From: Rhynchosporium graminicola
Lineage: Eukaryota; Ascomycota; Leotiomycetes; Helotiales; Ploettnerulaceae
Length of the DNA: 64,000 bases
Reading direction: 5' to 3'
Assembly: GCA_900074885.1 (NCBI GenBank)
Contig: FJUW01000012.1
Location: 1,974,562-2,038,561, forward strand
The translations under genes were made by a program, and so were the position numbers. Within the stretch, counting starts at the first letter, position 1; every line of letters begins with the position of its first letter. This document shows, piece by piece, positions 1 through 11,656 of this stretch. The notes under the pieces are model-generated. The model saw only the letters and a program-made list of their open reading frames with translations, was not told where the DNA came from and did no database searches.

Positions 1-1599
1 GTATAACGCTATACTCCGCTATATACTCGTTTAATTAGCGAAATCTACGATTAAGTTTCCTCTGCTTATCTAAATACTCGTAAGACCGCTGAAATAATTT
101 CTACTTATTACTACTAGAAAGGACTCGTATCGGATATAAAATAATATACTTATAATTACCGCCCCTACTAGTACTCTTATCTAAAGCAGATAAAATAGTA
201 AAGATTCCTTTATCTATTACTAGTACCTAGCTACCTTATATAGCACTTAGCTATAGATTTTAAGGACTTCCTGCCTAATAACTAGGGGTTTAATAAGATA
301 TTAGTATTTATCGACTGCCTAAGGAAGGACTTCGTATCGATACTATACTACTATAATATCGATACCCGCAGGATAGTAATATTATTTATCTAATAGATAT
401 ATTATTTCGAATATACTCTTAAGTTAATTATATCCGACTAAGGAGCTTAGTTTATCTTATCCTTCTAGTAAGAGTTTTACTATATAATTAGAGTTAAGGT
501 CAAGCTCTCTACCTCCTTCTACTAGTAAACTGATAGATAAATAGAGATTATAAACTAGTATATTAACTAACGCCTTAAACCTTTCGTTAATTACTACTAG
601 AGTAATTAGAGCGAACTACTACTAGTAATAGACCGCGCCTAAGTAACCTTACCTTATAATTCTATTAGTATAGCGCTATATACTTTTAAATATAGTATAC
701 TACTATAGAATAGCTAGGATTAGAAGTAACTTACTATATCGATACCGCAAGAGAAGCTTAACTATACTAATACTAAATCCTTAGCTAAATATACTAAATC
801 CGCTATCGAGGTTATAAAAGCTAATATACTAGCTACTTAGTAAAGGATAAGTGCTATAACTAACCCGAAACGGCGTAATATCGACTAGGAAGTTGAAGAT
901 AAGATATTTCTCTCTATAAAGAACTGTAAGAATTACTAGCTAAGTAAGAAGCTATCTAGCCTCTAGATAAGACTATACTATATCCTAGCTAAGATCAGAT
1001 ACTTCTATAAGCTAGATTTACCCCCTAGATCTTCTATATACGATATATTCGCCTCCGAATTGCTTTTTAAGGACCCGGACGACCTATTACTAGACTAGGA
1101 GCTACTAAACCTACTCCCGGAGGTTATTACTACTTAAGAAGAGTAGGAGTTATAAGATATACTTACTATATAGCTCCTAAGAGATAATCTGAAGTATTAA
1201 GTTAGCTAGCTAAGCTATAACCCGGACTTAACTTAGTATAACGCTTCTGACTTAATAAGTACTTTATATAAGCTTAGAGACTTCTATACTACTAACTTAA
1301 GTAAACCTAGACTTTCGCGTAAACTAGATTAGTAGATTAAGGCCTAGGAAGATAGAATAGATAACTATAGTTACTTAGAGGATAATAAATTATTATAGTT
1401 ACTAGTATTAAAAATTTATTACTAAGGATAATCTCCTAATTATACTTTATAATAACGCTATATCTAAAACTCTACTTCCTCTACTACTTCCTCTTTACTA
1501 GCTTTCTCCTCTAAGTTCTCCGGAGCTTCTAGTAAATCTGAAATATCTAGAACTAGAATTACTATATCTAACTCCTTATCTAAATTTACTAACGTAGCC

Positions 1600-2440
1600 C
1601 TAGTAGTAGATTAAGTATAATAGCTAATCCCTCGGGCTTTCTTCTTTAGAGAGAGTCCGGGAGTATCTAGATCCGATACTATCTCCGAACTAGAAGGCAA
1701 ATTCCTTTTTCTTCTAGTATCAAATATTATAGCCTTAAATATAGCTTTCTTTGCGAATTCCCGTATAATAGTATTTAACTCTTTTATCTGCTTTAACGCT
1801 ATTTATACTATTAACTTAAACTTCACCGAATCTACTATTAGAAGATCTAAATCCTATATCGCGTTAGTATCGTACTAGTATCTAAAGGTTTAAGGATCTT
1901 AACTTATTACTTTAATAAACTCTAACTCCTTAAATACTTTCTCTATAGATCGCCTTAAAGCTTAAGTCTCTACTAATTATATAGTAGTAATCTCTAATAT
2001 AGTAATAGGAGTAGCAGATTTCGCGAGATAATACATTTGATTAATAGCCTTATAAGTAGCTATAATACCGCCCTAATTCAGCTCCGCGTCCTTAACTTCG
2101 CTACTAAGAAGTAGACCGGATAAAATAGTATACTTCGTATTAATATACTTAAGTAATTATAACACGTTAGTATATAGAACTATATTTAAGTCTAAGTAAC
2201 TTATATACTTATAACTACTCTCTAACGCTAAATAATACTTATAAAGCTTAGAGTTAAGCTTATTAAACGAATATAAAAGTTCTAGAATAAGAGTATTATT
2301 ATACTTTATCTTAAGGAGAGCGCGAATATATTACAAGTAATATATACGATACGCCGCCGAAAGAGCACTAGCGGGAACTAGTAAGAGCACTATAGGAGTT
2401 AGCGTTATAGATCCGTAGAACTCCTATACCTTACCTGAAG
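1600..2440 (-). pseudogene. Possible antisense ORF remnant inside the Gypsy element
   Basis: Read on the minus strand, this part between the chromodomain and the 3' LTR gives a long frame broken only by a handful of TAA/TAG stops, each explicable as a RIP-converted CAA/CAG codon. Segments such as LYKYYLALESSYKYISYLD and ATYKAINQMYYLAKSATP look protein-like, but I do not recognise a family. The length of near-open frame is more than I would expect by chance in such TA-rich DNA, though I could not test this. It may be an accessory antisense gene of the retroelement or the trace of an older insertion. Treat as a hypothesis. Confidence 0.3.
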
Positions 2441-2923
2441 ACTATCCTTAATACTAAGGCGAGGAACTTACTTATAATAAGAGAAGAGTTAATTAAGTCG
2501 ATTAATATATAAGATTATAGTAGACTATTACTATGATTAGTAATAATACTTACTCTAGGAACTATATCGTAATCTAAGGAGAGTAAACTTATAAGTTAGA
2601 GTAGTTATCGTAGTTAAAAAGGAAAGGCTCTAATATTAATAACCCCCTTCTTTTATATACCCCACGCCTTACTTAAACTCGACTTTCGCTATAAACAGAT
2701 AAAGTAAATATAGCCTACCGCTCGATTTAGAAGCTACGACTAATATAGTACTATTATAGCGATATAACTAGTCAGAACCCGATAAAGAATTTACTATTAC
2801 TAAAGAGCGGCTAGCGCTTATTACGCGAATATCGATAAAAATAATTATAATAAAGACTAAATTCTAATATAAACTATAACCTTTAGAGCTTAGGATTAAG
2901 CTCTTCTTAGGGGGGGGGTAATA

Positions 2924-3189
2924 TGACGATAGCTCACCTGAATATCATATAAGAAGAAGGATAGATACTAGGGCCCAAGTTCATAGGTATCCCGGTATAA
3001 CTAGTATCCGACTCGGTATAGTATCGGACTAGTACCGGTATATATATATAAGGTACCTCGCACTCTATCTCTCTTCTTCTTCCTTCCTTATCTTTTTGTT
3101 TCCTTCGTAGTAGACTATATAAGATCGCTCATAGCATCCCTACTTATTTATTCTTACTTATATACCGCCTCGAGTCTTGTGTCGTTACA
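2924..3189 (+). repeat. 3' LTR of left-edge Gypsy element (266 bp)
   Basis: The LTR begins TGACGATAGCTCACC right after the polypurine tract and ends GTCGTTACA, giving TG...CA termini. The same 266-bp sequence occurs inverted at 62946-63211 and 63728-63993, which fixes both boundaries. It contains a TATATATATA stretch near 3041, a plausible promoter. It is less RIP-altered than the internal region. Confidence 0.85.
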
Positions 3190-4131
3190 CTTATTCTTTC
3201 TTAGAATACTAAATACTTTATCTAATTTCTATTTCTTTATAATCTAAAGCTTATTCCGTATCCCTTATATATATTCTTCCGCCGAATTATCTCTAGATAC
3301 TTCAGAGGCCCTTAATATAATATTAGTAGGGCATAGAGGGCTTAATAGGAGGGGAGGGGTAGATCGCAGCGCGGATAATTCGCTCGTAGGTAATAGTAGG
3401 CGGAATCGATTATAGGGCGTAGGCGTCGGAGAATTAGGGGATAAAGGAGGTAGATCGGATAGCTCGCTAGTAGGATATATTATAGAAGCGCAAGTAAGAG
3501 GAGCCGGAGTATATAGGGTATATATAAGTAGAGTATAGGAGAAGGGTAATAGCGAAGAATATAGCTAGCTATACTATCGGGACTGTGAATTATAAGTAGG
3601 TATATATATCCTAACGAGATTCTAGTATATCAAGAGTTATAGAAAATTAATTAGGCTTTCTTTTATACTCTTTATATTATTAATTACTTTCAAGTAGAGT
3701 ATCGAAGTATACGATAGGAACGATAGTAGTAGTTATTATAATCTCCTACTAAGAAGTACGCTCTAGCTACTGATAATCACTAAACTTACTTAGACCCTCC
3801 GGCGGGTTTTCAGATCTCTAGCCTCTTATTAGCTAACTTACTTCAACTTACCTTAATTGACTTAGTATAGCGCTAATTAGCGATAAGTAGGGCAGAGCTG
3901 AAAAATCCCGCAGCTAGGAGGGTCTGATTTATGAGATAACGCGTCCGAGGCCTGTGCGTGGGCGGGGCTAAAAACGTGACTGCTTTATCACCGGGCATCT
4001 CCAAAGTAAACTCTCGCCGTTAACTAATGCCCCTTTTTCCATCATAATTCGTTTCCATCATTTTCCCACTACCTGTTACTGTCAAACGTTTAGCCATTAC
4101 TTCTGTCTGACGCGAGAGAAGAATTTCAAAA
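3190..4131. other. AT-rich repeat-derived flank
   Basis: Up to about 3930 the sequence keeps the RIP look (TA-rich, few CpA/TpG) but I could not assign it to a family. From about 3930 base composition returns to normal, leading into the promoter of the kinase gene. No coding region is supported here. Confidence 0.5.
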
Positions 4132-5270
4132 ATGGCTGCCTGCATCAGCATTGGCCAACGCCTCGAAGGAAAAGTCGGAAGTTATTTCGTCTCTGCCCAA
4201 GTCGCCAGAGACATCTGGACTGCTACGTGAGATCAACTTCGTCCTAGTCAACCTCCTCCTATCTAATTTCTGCCAGGAAAAGCAACTCTCAGGCTGGAAA
4301 ATTTATCATCAAGGCAGCTCCGCTGGAACGCCTTGAAAACGAACGGGATGTTTTGAAGCATTTCCGTACTTGTCCATATATACGTCAGGTGCTAGACGAA
4401 ACCAGGAATCCTCCAACTTTGATTCTGCAACACTTGGACGACAACTTATTACATGCATCGGGCATCCAGACTCTACAAAGTTCAGATGTAAAGTTTGTGG
4501 CAAAAAGAGTACTCCAAGCAATTCAGGCTTTGCATGAAGATGGGTATACACATACTGGTAGGTTAGATGTCGCATGCCGCCTTACATCAAATTCCGAGAC
4601 TGCAACTAATACGTATACTCACAGATATCAAACCGGACAACATTCTCGTCAATTATGGCACTGGTTCATCTCGCTTTGCTGATGTTCAACTGGCTGATTT
4701 CGGTGATGTTACTCGGATAGACACCAAGGATTACCTAAAGGTCGGGATGGATGGACCGCATGTAGGAGCTGCTATTTTTCGAAGTCCCGAGGCCATGATG
4801 CAGCTCAGATGGGGCCAGTCGACGGACATTTGGTCATTTGGCGCGACGGTAGGTGATACAAGCAGGTCTGAGATTGTATTTTTTGAATTACGCTCACGTT
4901 TGCTTAGCTTATAAGTCTCATTTGGGGTCTCAACTGGCATATGTTCAAGCCAGATCCCAAGGATGCCACAGCTGATGACGAGGAGTACCTGATCCATATC
5001 ATCATAAGACAACTGGCCCATTTTGGTCCTGTTCCCAAATCTTACATAGATCTCATTCCGAGAGAAGACGGTGACAGATGGTCAATTCTAGGGTCAGCAA
5101 CCCAGTATATCAAGGACAACCAGAAGCAAAGGCCTTTTAGACTAATCGAGGACGACTGCCTGACAGAGGAGGACAGGGAGTTTCTATTAAAGGTCATGAA
5201 ATGGGACCCCAGGGATCGTCCAACTGCGAAGCAGTTATTGCAGGATAAGTGGTTCAGTGAAGTACCATAG
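4132..5270 (+). CDS. Protein kinase, fungal serine/threonine kinase-like family
   Basis: Four exons (4132-4226, 4277-4557, 4625-4848, 4908-5270) join in frame to 320 residues. The introns are 50, 67 and 59 bp with GT-AG borders. The glycine-rich loop is weak, as is common in this fungal family. The beta-3 lysine lies in FIIKAAP, the catalytic loop is HTDIKPDNILVN (HRD replaced by HTD, catalytic Asp kept), the metal motif is DFGD, and the activation segment ends in FRSPEAM. The intron 2 junction falls inside the catalytic-loop Asp codon, which supports the model, and intron 3 lies between DIWSFGAT and LISLIWG. The C-terminal lobe ends with DPRDRPTAKQLLQDKWF, the usual subdomain XI. All catalytic residues are present, so an active kinase is likely; its substrate cannot be inferred. 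The start at 4132 is the first ATG in frame with the core. Confidence 0.85.
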
Positions 5271-7026
5271 GCCATTATGACTTTCCTTTACTTCTGAATG
5301 AACGGGATTATGCTATTTTGCAGTGTATCTGGGGCAGGAGAGATGTATCTGTCAGCCAGAGTTTGGCCTCTTCAAACTGCAATTCAATATGGCAGGCCTC
5401 TTGAGCGGTAGAGCTTAGAAAAGCCGCCGCCGTGATACAGCTATACTGAAGTTATGAACGACTTTTTTAATGTAGATGAAAGTGGATTATCGGAGCACTG
5501 AAATCAAGATGTGAATCGCACATAAAGTTTCACTTCCGAAAGACACGCACTGGTGTTTTACTTTTAGGTGGACAATCGACTTTATTTTCGAACTACAGCT
5601 ATACTTATGGCTCATATCTGATTGTTTGTCCCCTGATCTAGCACTGTTTTCTCGAAACAGTGTTTGCGTGAGCTTGGGTAGCGTAATTAGTTATTTCGTA
5701 ATAAATATCTACAAGATGATTAGATATGTTTAATTATCTTTCGGGGTATGAATCGTGGTTTTTTTAGCCCTTTAACCCATCGATATACAAAAATCTCACC
5801 TTGTTATGGCTTACTTTAATCTTAATCACAAATTCGCTAGTGACAAGGATATAGCTACCTACTGTTCGATCCTACTCCATACGTCTCCTAGGTGACCTTG
5901 TCATCATAACCATGCTAAAAAAGCTATTTAAAGACATAGCATGAAGTTTTGCTATAGGCATAAAATAATAGAAAGTAAAGAGTCTTACATAAGCTTACGA
6001 AGTGCTGAGCTCAAGTATTGTATACATCCATTTCTTATCTAGGTTCTGACTGAAGCTTGGTAAAGTGATATCATTATTAACTATTACTCATAGGAAAGAG
6101 TCGTTGAGTGTTTCACTGTAGATATTTTTACTTATCATATGACTATACGTGGCTTAATCCCTAGTCCAATTTATAGCGGATGAACAAGTTGTAACCTTGA
6201 GTCTGAATTCAATCAAACCCCCATTATTCATATTATTAAAGGGTTATAAAGTCAGATCAATAGGAGATTGCGAAGAACAGAAGAACACCAAGGCTCGGCG
6301 AGTCTACCATAGTTTTATACTATCCGAACCGGGCCTTAAAGAACTTCCTTCTACTTGAGGATAATTTCATGCACCGTCTTAACTAGGCTTCTGTTGGGTT
6401 TACATATCAAATTACGTAAACATCTACTCGGGATTGCTTGAGGATTAAGGGATTCACATATAGTAGATACTTTGAATCTCAAAGAATCTAAAGAAGCAGG
6501 AGAAAGTCTAGATGAAATAAATAATATAAGTTTACCATGTGCGGTATGCTCTGCTCCCTACAAGTACAATGACTTTCACTCGAATGTCCCTTTTCAGCAA
6601 ACAGACCGTCTTAGTCATAAGGTTCGATAACGATAATTCCGCCGATCACTGATGAGGACTACTTTGTTGTCGAATTCAGGCAGTTGAAGGTATCGGCACC
6701 CCCATCATTCGACTTCTCACAACTTAGAATGGGTATATCGTTATTTCACGCTGAGTTCTCCGCCCGTAAATGACGACCACCACTAACAGTCAGGTAGATA
6801 CGGTGGTAGAAGCAGTGCCTATCATCGAGTCCGAGCATCTGAGTCCGTCCCGGACGAAGAAGATTTTGTTACAAATTCCATCATTTCAAGACGTGACAAT
6901 GCTGTAGGGTCATAAAAATCGTAGTATACTTTCTACTAATATAGGCATCAATATAAAATGTTATACTAAGGTGCGTGGAACTACAATCAAAATAATTGAT
7001 CGACAGAATTGAATCCTCCTAAAGCA
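5271..7026. other. Intergenic, no gene seen
   Basis: About 1.75 kb of moderately AT-rich DNA with no long open frame, no recognisable domain and no clear terminal repeats. It is not heavily RIP-altered. It may hold the 3' UTR of the kinase and decayed repeats. Confidence 0.5.
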
Positions 7027-7559
7027 CTATTTAACCCATTTCCAATCTGTGCCATCCCAGTATGTTTCAGCCCGAGCACTCTCGTCCCAGTACACATACG
7101 CCTCAAGGTCGTTCGCCCAGCGCTTATTCATTTGCATTTCGTTGTCCCACTGCCAGCCACTACTGCCACCGTCTGAGCTCAGAGAGTCCTCGGCCATTTC
7201 GGACACCTTGTCTTTGCCTTTGCCTTTGTCTTTGCCTTCACCATGCTTGTCTTCGGAAGTTACCGCTGCGTTGGAACCTCCCAATGCGAAACTTTCGCAA
7301 TAGTCCGGATCAAGCCAGACTGCGTCCTCCCAAGCTCCTCAGCGGTAGTAGCTGCGACTTGGAGTGTTGGCCATTTCTCGTTGGTGGGCTTGACAGGCCC
7401 GTTAGGATAGATGTGCAACGAGGTTTCTCGGTCGTCCCTCTTGAGATTTTTTCTACCAATTGCTCCAGAGCCATGAAATGGATCGTTGCGACCCTTCTGA
7501 TGTGGAATTGGGTGAGGGTTACCGCTGCAGAGGAAAATCAAATTCGCTATCCGAGGCAA
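7027..7559 (-). pseudogene. Hypothetical protein fragment, probably broken
   Basis: On the minus strand the last 85 codons (7284-7027) encode a Lys/Gly-rich stretch (GEGKDKGKGKDK) followed by an acidic, tryptophan-rich tail ending YWDGTDWKWVK, which looks like real protein. Just upstream a second frame (7559-7260) has plausible coding content (PNGPVKPTNEKWPTLQ). The two are not in the same frame and no good intron joins them, so this is either a gene with an intron I cannot place or a frameshifted remnant. No family is recognised. Confidence 0.3.
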
Positions 7560-8633
7560 AAATTTACAGAACTTCGCGAGAGAAAGAAGGGTATGAGGAT
7601 TTACAGTTCTTACCGAATTTCCCCAACAGTTACGCTGCCAACTTTACTAGTGATATGAGGGTAGTTTACTTCAACAGTGTCAAGTTATTCTTCAATACCC
7701 CTCTCGATCCAGTCGACCGGCTTCGATGTCTTGACCGGCAACAACTTCACCGCTTTAGCAGCTCGGTGGTGGATGAGAAAGCTCGAGACATTATTTAATG
7801 CATTGAGGAGGTGATCTCTAAGCACAATGTCTAGTATGGAAGGCGGAGAAAGAGGATATATGTGTATATTGGAGGCATATGAGCAGGCCTTTGTAAATTG
7901 AGGAGGTTTCGAACAAAGTGCGCCGACATGATGTATTTGTACATAAATCAACCCATGAATTGATGACTGGAAGAACAATAGCCACTCAAAGCCAACTACA
8001 TTCTAAGGTCATTTTTGGCCAAATGGGATGTCGAAACCCATTTAATTGGAAAAGCTGCCGCGCGATTGACAGTGAGTATGATCTCACACGATAGCGCCAG
8101 TACATGATGAGGTTGATAATCGCCAAGGTGTTGTTGATATTGGCGAGTACGTGAGCGACCAGTCTGTCTTTGTTGGTGTCGCAGGTGGACGGAGGATACC
8201 GGTGGCCTAGACTTGGAATAAAGGGATTTCTTACAGAGAGCTCGTTCTTGATGCGCTGGACAATACATACAATACAGCCTTGGTATGCGACGAGAAGATG
8301 TGGCCTGGTCGCCTGATCACCTGATGCTATTACAAGGTGGATTCATCTCGACCCTTTCCCTTCATGGTTCGGCGCATGGCCAGACGCTTATCTTGTACAA
8401 CGCTAGGTCATCACTATACTATGTAAGCGATCATGTTTTATCGCTCTTTTTGGTGTCAAGGTTACGGGACCCATTATGCCAATCCTTTGTTGACCCTCGC
8501 CTGTTTCTTTTTCCCAATTTTGACCTGGTCTCTCTGTCCGTGTTGCTGGCGACCAAACAGCCAATGAGCCGTTACAACAACCGCTCTCACTACAGCACAA
8601 AAGGCCCCCTCATGTCTTCGCCGCTTCAAAGCA
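7560..8633. other. Intergenic, no supported gene
   Basis: Several short open frames overlap on both strands, but none shows a recognisable domain, intron pattern or codon bias. The last part serves as promoter and 5' leader of the SRPK-like gene starting at 8634. Confidence 0.4.
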
Positions 8634-10215
8634 ATGTTACAACCTTTCTCGTCATCTCCTCGGTTGTTCAGGTGTTTACGCTCATCTTTCTCAAGAGGCA
8701 TGTCGGCGGCTAGCTCAGGACCACCACGCATGATATATAATGCTATTGACGAAGAAACAATCCCCAACTATCGCCCAGCCGACTATCATTCTACGCATCC
8801 GGGTCAAGTCCTGAACGAGAGGTATCGGACAATCACAAAATTGGGATGGGGCTATGGTTCTACCGTCTGGCTGGCAGAAGATCTGCAGCGGTATACTCCA
8901 GCCGTCATCGCCTCGTTTCTGGCTTTGCTAATTGTTGGTAGATGCAAAGAGCGCCTCGTGTCTCCGCAATACGTCGCGGTCAAGATCGGTACGTGCCGAT
9001 ATCGCAGCATTGCTGCTGCTGAGCACGAAATGAAGGTCTCCAAGCGCATTTCCACCGCCAATCCGTCGCATCCTGGCGCTAGTTACATCCGGGCTCCGAT
9101 TGACAACTTCCAAATCGATGGCTCGGAGGGGTCACACATATGTTTGGTTTACCACCCTATGAGGGAAACGTTGTATGACTTTCGAAGCCGATTTAAGAAC
9201 AAGCGATTTCCGCCGCAAATTCTCAAGCTTTATATTGCTCTTGTTCTACAAGGACTCAACTATCTTCATTCCGAGTGCCATATCATTCATACGGGCAAGT
9301 CTCCAATGTCCTTGCAAACAGGAATCTACTAGCTTCGATGAGCTAACGGTCCAGATCAGACCTGAAAGAAGATAACGTTTTGGTCAACCTAGAGAGTCAG
9401 TCAGTCCTGGAAGATTTTGTACAGAAGCAAACTCCCATGGTTCGACACGTGACAGATCATGACCACATTACGTATTTGTCAAATTGTGATTTCGGGCCAC
9501 TTCGAGACTACTTTATCCTTCCAGAGATTGCCGACTTGGACCTAGCACAGTTTGGTGACGGGCCGATCCGTATTCATCCCGCCCAACCCCACCGCTACCG
9601 CGCGCCAGAAGTCATTCTAGGAACTGGATGGTCCTATAGTGCAGATATCTGGAATGTAGGCGTTTTGGTATGTGACTCATGCGCTCCTTTGACGGAAGAC
9701 AGCTCTGACATTGTAGATATGGAATATGATGGAAGGCAAAGATCTATTCACCAATCTTAAAGACGAGCAAGGACACTACAATGTTCACGCTCACCTTGCG
9801 CAGATGATTGCCCTACTTGGTCCCCCTCCGAAGGCTCTACTTGATCGGGAAAGGAGTTTCCGGAAGTTGACATTCACTCCTGAAATCCAGAACCCCAAAG
9901 GAGAGTCCTGTAGAAATGCATTTCAGTACTTTGGCGGACCTTTTTTTGATGATAATGGTAAGGATCAAATTGACCAACCCTGTAAGAGACTTTAATATAT
10001 TGACCACCCCTTGTCCACCAGGAGTTTTCGTCCGCAAGGATTTGATCCCGCAGCGCCTCGGAATTACCGAGACTATCACGCTTTTTCAGGGAGAGGAAAA
10101 ACAGCAATTCCTCGACTTTGTGAGCAAGATGCTACAATGGCAGCCGGAAAAGAGAAGCACAGCCAAGGACCTGCTCGAGGATCCTTTTCTGCAGCTGGAT
10201 GACGAGGCTTATTAA
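8634..10215 (+). CDS. SRPK-type serine/threonine protein kinase
   Basis: Five exons (8634-8890, 8942-9294, 9360-9667, 9717-9957, 10022-10215) join in frame to 450 residues. Landmarks: GQVLNERYRTITKLGWGYGSTVWLA (read as two blocks, the P-loop and flank), beta-3 lysine in YVAVKIG, catalytic loop HTDLKEDNVLVN, SRPK-like insert, activation-segment end HRYRAPEVILG, and DIWNVGVLIWNM. The opening of the kinase domain with YRPADYHSTHPGQVLNERY is typical of fungal SRPK-like kinases. Intron 1 (51 bp) keeps the frame open when unspliced. Intron 2 (9295-9359) is a GC-AG intron with the consensus donor GCAAGT; splicing there is needed to rebuild the catalytic loop. The DFG position reads CDFGP. The N-terminus (SSSPRLFRCLRSSFSRG) is Arg/Ser-rich and may be targeting. 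The family phosphorylates SR-type splicing factors; target here unknown. Confidence 0.88.
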
Positions 10216-10949
10216 TGAGTTGAAAAGCCAGAAGCCGAAGATGGGCTGTTCAACATCTAGTCCCGTTTGTATACATACCTTTGCTGTGCTTGTCATCATC
10301 TGGGCGAAGTCTTTATTCTTGCCCAGGTAATGCTTAAGTTAATTGAGCGGCACCTGGATAGCTACAGTGTTCGATGGCGATGATCACTTAAAATAAGTTG
10401 ACACACGCCACACGATACAAAGGTAGAGTGGAATACACCAAAGGCGCCACGTGTTGTGGAAGGACAGGCCCAGCCACAGCAAAAAAGTAACATACCTTGA
10501 AGGCAATGAGTATGATTTTGAACCTTTCCGAATAAGCCGGCTTGACGTAGTATAACGTGGCCTAGCGTAACTTTAGGGTACACAAAGAGCTCTTTCTCTC
10601 CTCAAGAAGAGAGCTATTGAACTCAGAATATACTGCCTCAGCCAGAAATCGTAACACAATGAAAGCTTAAAGGCAGTGTAGTGCAATAATTGACACCCCT
10701 GGACATATTCGTTCGGCGTATTTCATAGATTCTGGAATGGATGTTGAATACTGTTAGATTAGTGCCAGATCTGCTCAAGGGTGGAAAACGACTGTCACAA
10801 CCTATTTATGACTGGTATTGCTTAACAGGACCTATTTGGATCGTTGCATAAATACGTAAACCAGAGTATTTTAATGTTTTGCCGATACAGTATAGATTAT
10901 ATACCTTAGAGGCTAGGGCAGAGAGAGGTATTTGAGTGGCACGGAATGG

Positions 10950-10982
10950 TCAAAGGACGGTCAAAGGACGGTCAAAGGACGG
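10950..10982. repeat. 11-bp tandem repeat, three copies
   Basis: The unit TCAAAGGACGG occurs three times head to tail, directly visible in the sequence. No function is evident. Confidence 0.85.
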
Positions 10983-11010
10983 TTCTGTAGTTTTGAATAG
11001 TCCTCTAAAT

Positions 11011-11434
11011 AGGGAATCACCAGGGGACGGAAAGTAGATAAATGGGACGGTAATTAGGTAAAGGCGATAGTAATTAGGTAAATAGATTTCTCGTGCCTTC
11101 CCATTTAAGTACTTGGAGTAGAATTACTCAGTTGCACTCCCAATTTCGTCCCGTTTTTCGGTATCAATATCAGGCTTTCAACTTTAACATAGTGCTTGAA
11201 AGGAGTTGATTGTCGGTTTGCAAAATTACACTCTAGGTAAGCATTGCTCTTAGTACTACCTAGTACTATTAAAGGAGGGTAAATGAAGAAGTTTATGCCT
11301 GCCCCGCATGTGCTATTCAGTGCCGTTCTAGGACCGTTCTTAGCTTTATGAATCATTACTAGCTGTAGAATCATTCCGCTTTTAAGAGTATTCTTACTAT
11401 TGCACTATCAGAGACCCGTCACCTGGTGATTCTC
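11011..11434. mobile_element. Possible MITE-like inverted-repeat element
   Basis: The left end has GGGAATCACCAGGGGACGG at 11012-11030 and the right end (11412-11434), read in reverse complement, has AGAGAATCACCAGGTGACGGG. The match is imperfect but includes an 11-bp identical core GAATCACCAGG. I could not identify a target-site duplication, so the boundaries and class are uncertain. Confidence 0.3.
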
Positions 11435-11656
11435 TTTTTTACCTCTGTTCATACACTGAACCGTCCCGTGAAGGTGATTTTACACCTGCCCTTGCCTGTA
11501 AGGTAAAGATTAGGCTCCGGGTACCTGATAATAGCCTTATAAATTATTTTTAGTAACGATTGCACTACTACGTTTCAATCGTTTGCGAGTGCTTCCTGTC
11601 TTAGAGAAATCTTCCAGAATTCATGATATACGACTTTTATGTTCTTCTTATCAGTA

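Larger units (their letters stand above)
1..3189 (+). mobile_element. RIP-degraded Ty3/Gypsy chromovirus, 3' part
   Basis: The element enters from the left edge and ends in a 3' LTR. Reading through RIP-type stops, about 70-870 gives a retroviral-type integrase: a first catalytic Asp in a DFKDFLP-like context near 256, a second in an IISD.GAQF context near 430, and a Glu in a QTDRQIEIINQYI-like context near 530. About 1150-1330 gives a chromodomain followed by the linker typical of fungal chromoviruses (LRDFY, then DQ.IKAQED). Nearly every stop is TAA or TAG where Gln or Trp is expected, and CpA/TpG are almost absent, which is the RIP signature. From about 1430 to 2900 no sense pol-like frame is seen (see the antisense entry). 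A G-run polypurine tract at 2911-2918 precedes the LTR. The element is certainly inactive; reverse transcriptase would lie left of the window. Confidence 0.85.
10216..11656. other. Intergenic with small repeats
   Basis: No gene is supported. The stretch contains a three-copy 11-bp tandem repeat and a pair of inverted repeats (both listed separately) that may mark a decayed non-autonomous element. A minus-strand open frame at 11105-11374 lies wholly inside that candidate element and lacks any recognisable feature. Confidence 0.45.

Noticed and set aside
7062..7658. 198-codon plus-strand frame
   Set aside because: It is antisense to the better minus-strand fragment at 7027-7559 and is rich in Leu/Ser/Cys from repeated CTTTGC units, a typical shadow.
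8285..8713. 142-codon plus-strand frame upstream of the SRPK-like kinase
   Set aside because: It overlaps the kinase start in another frame and has no domain; it lies in the promoter and leader.
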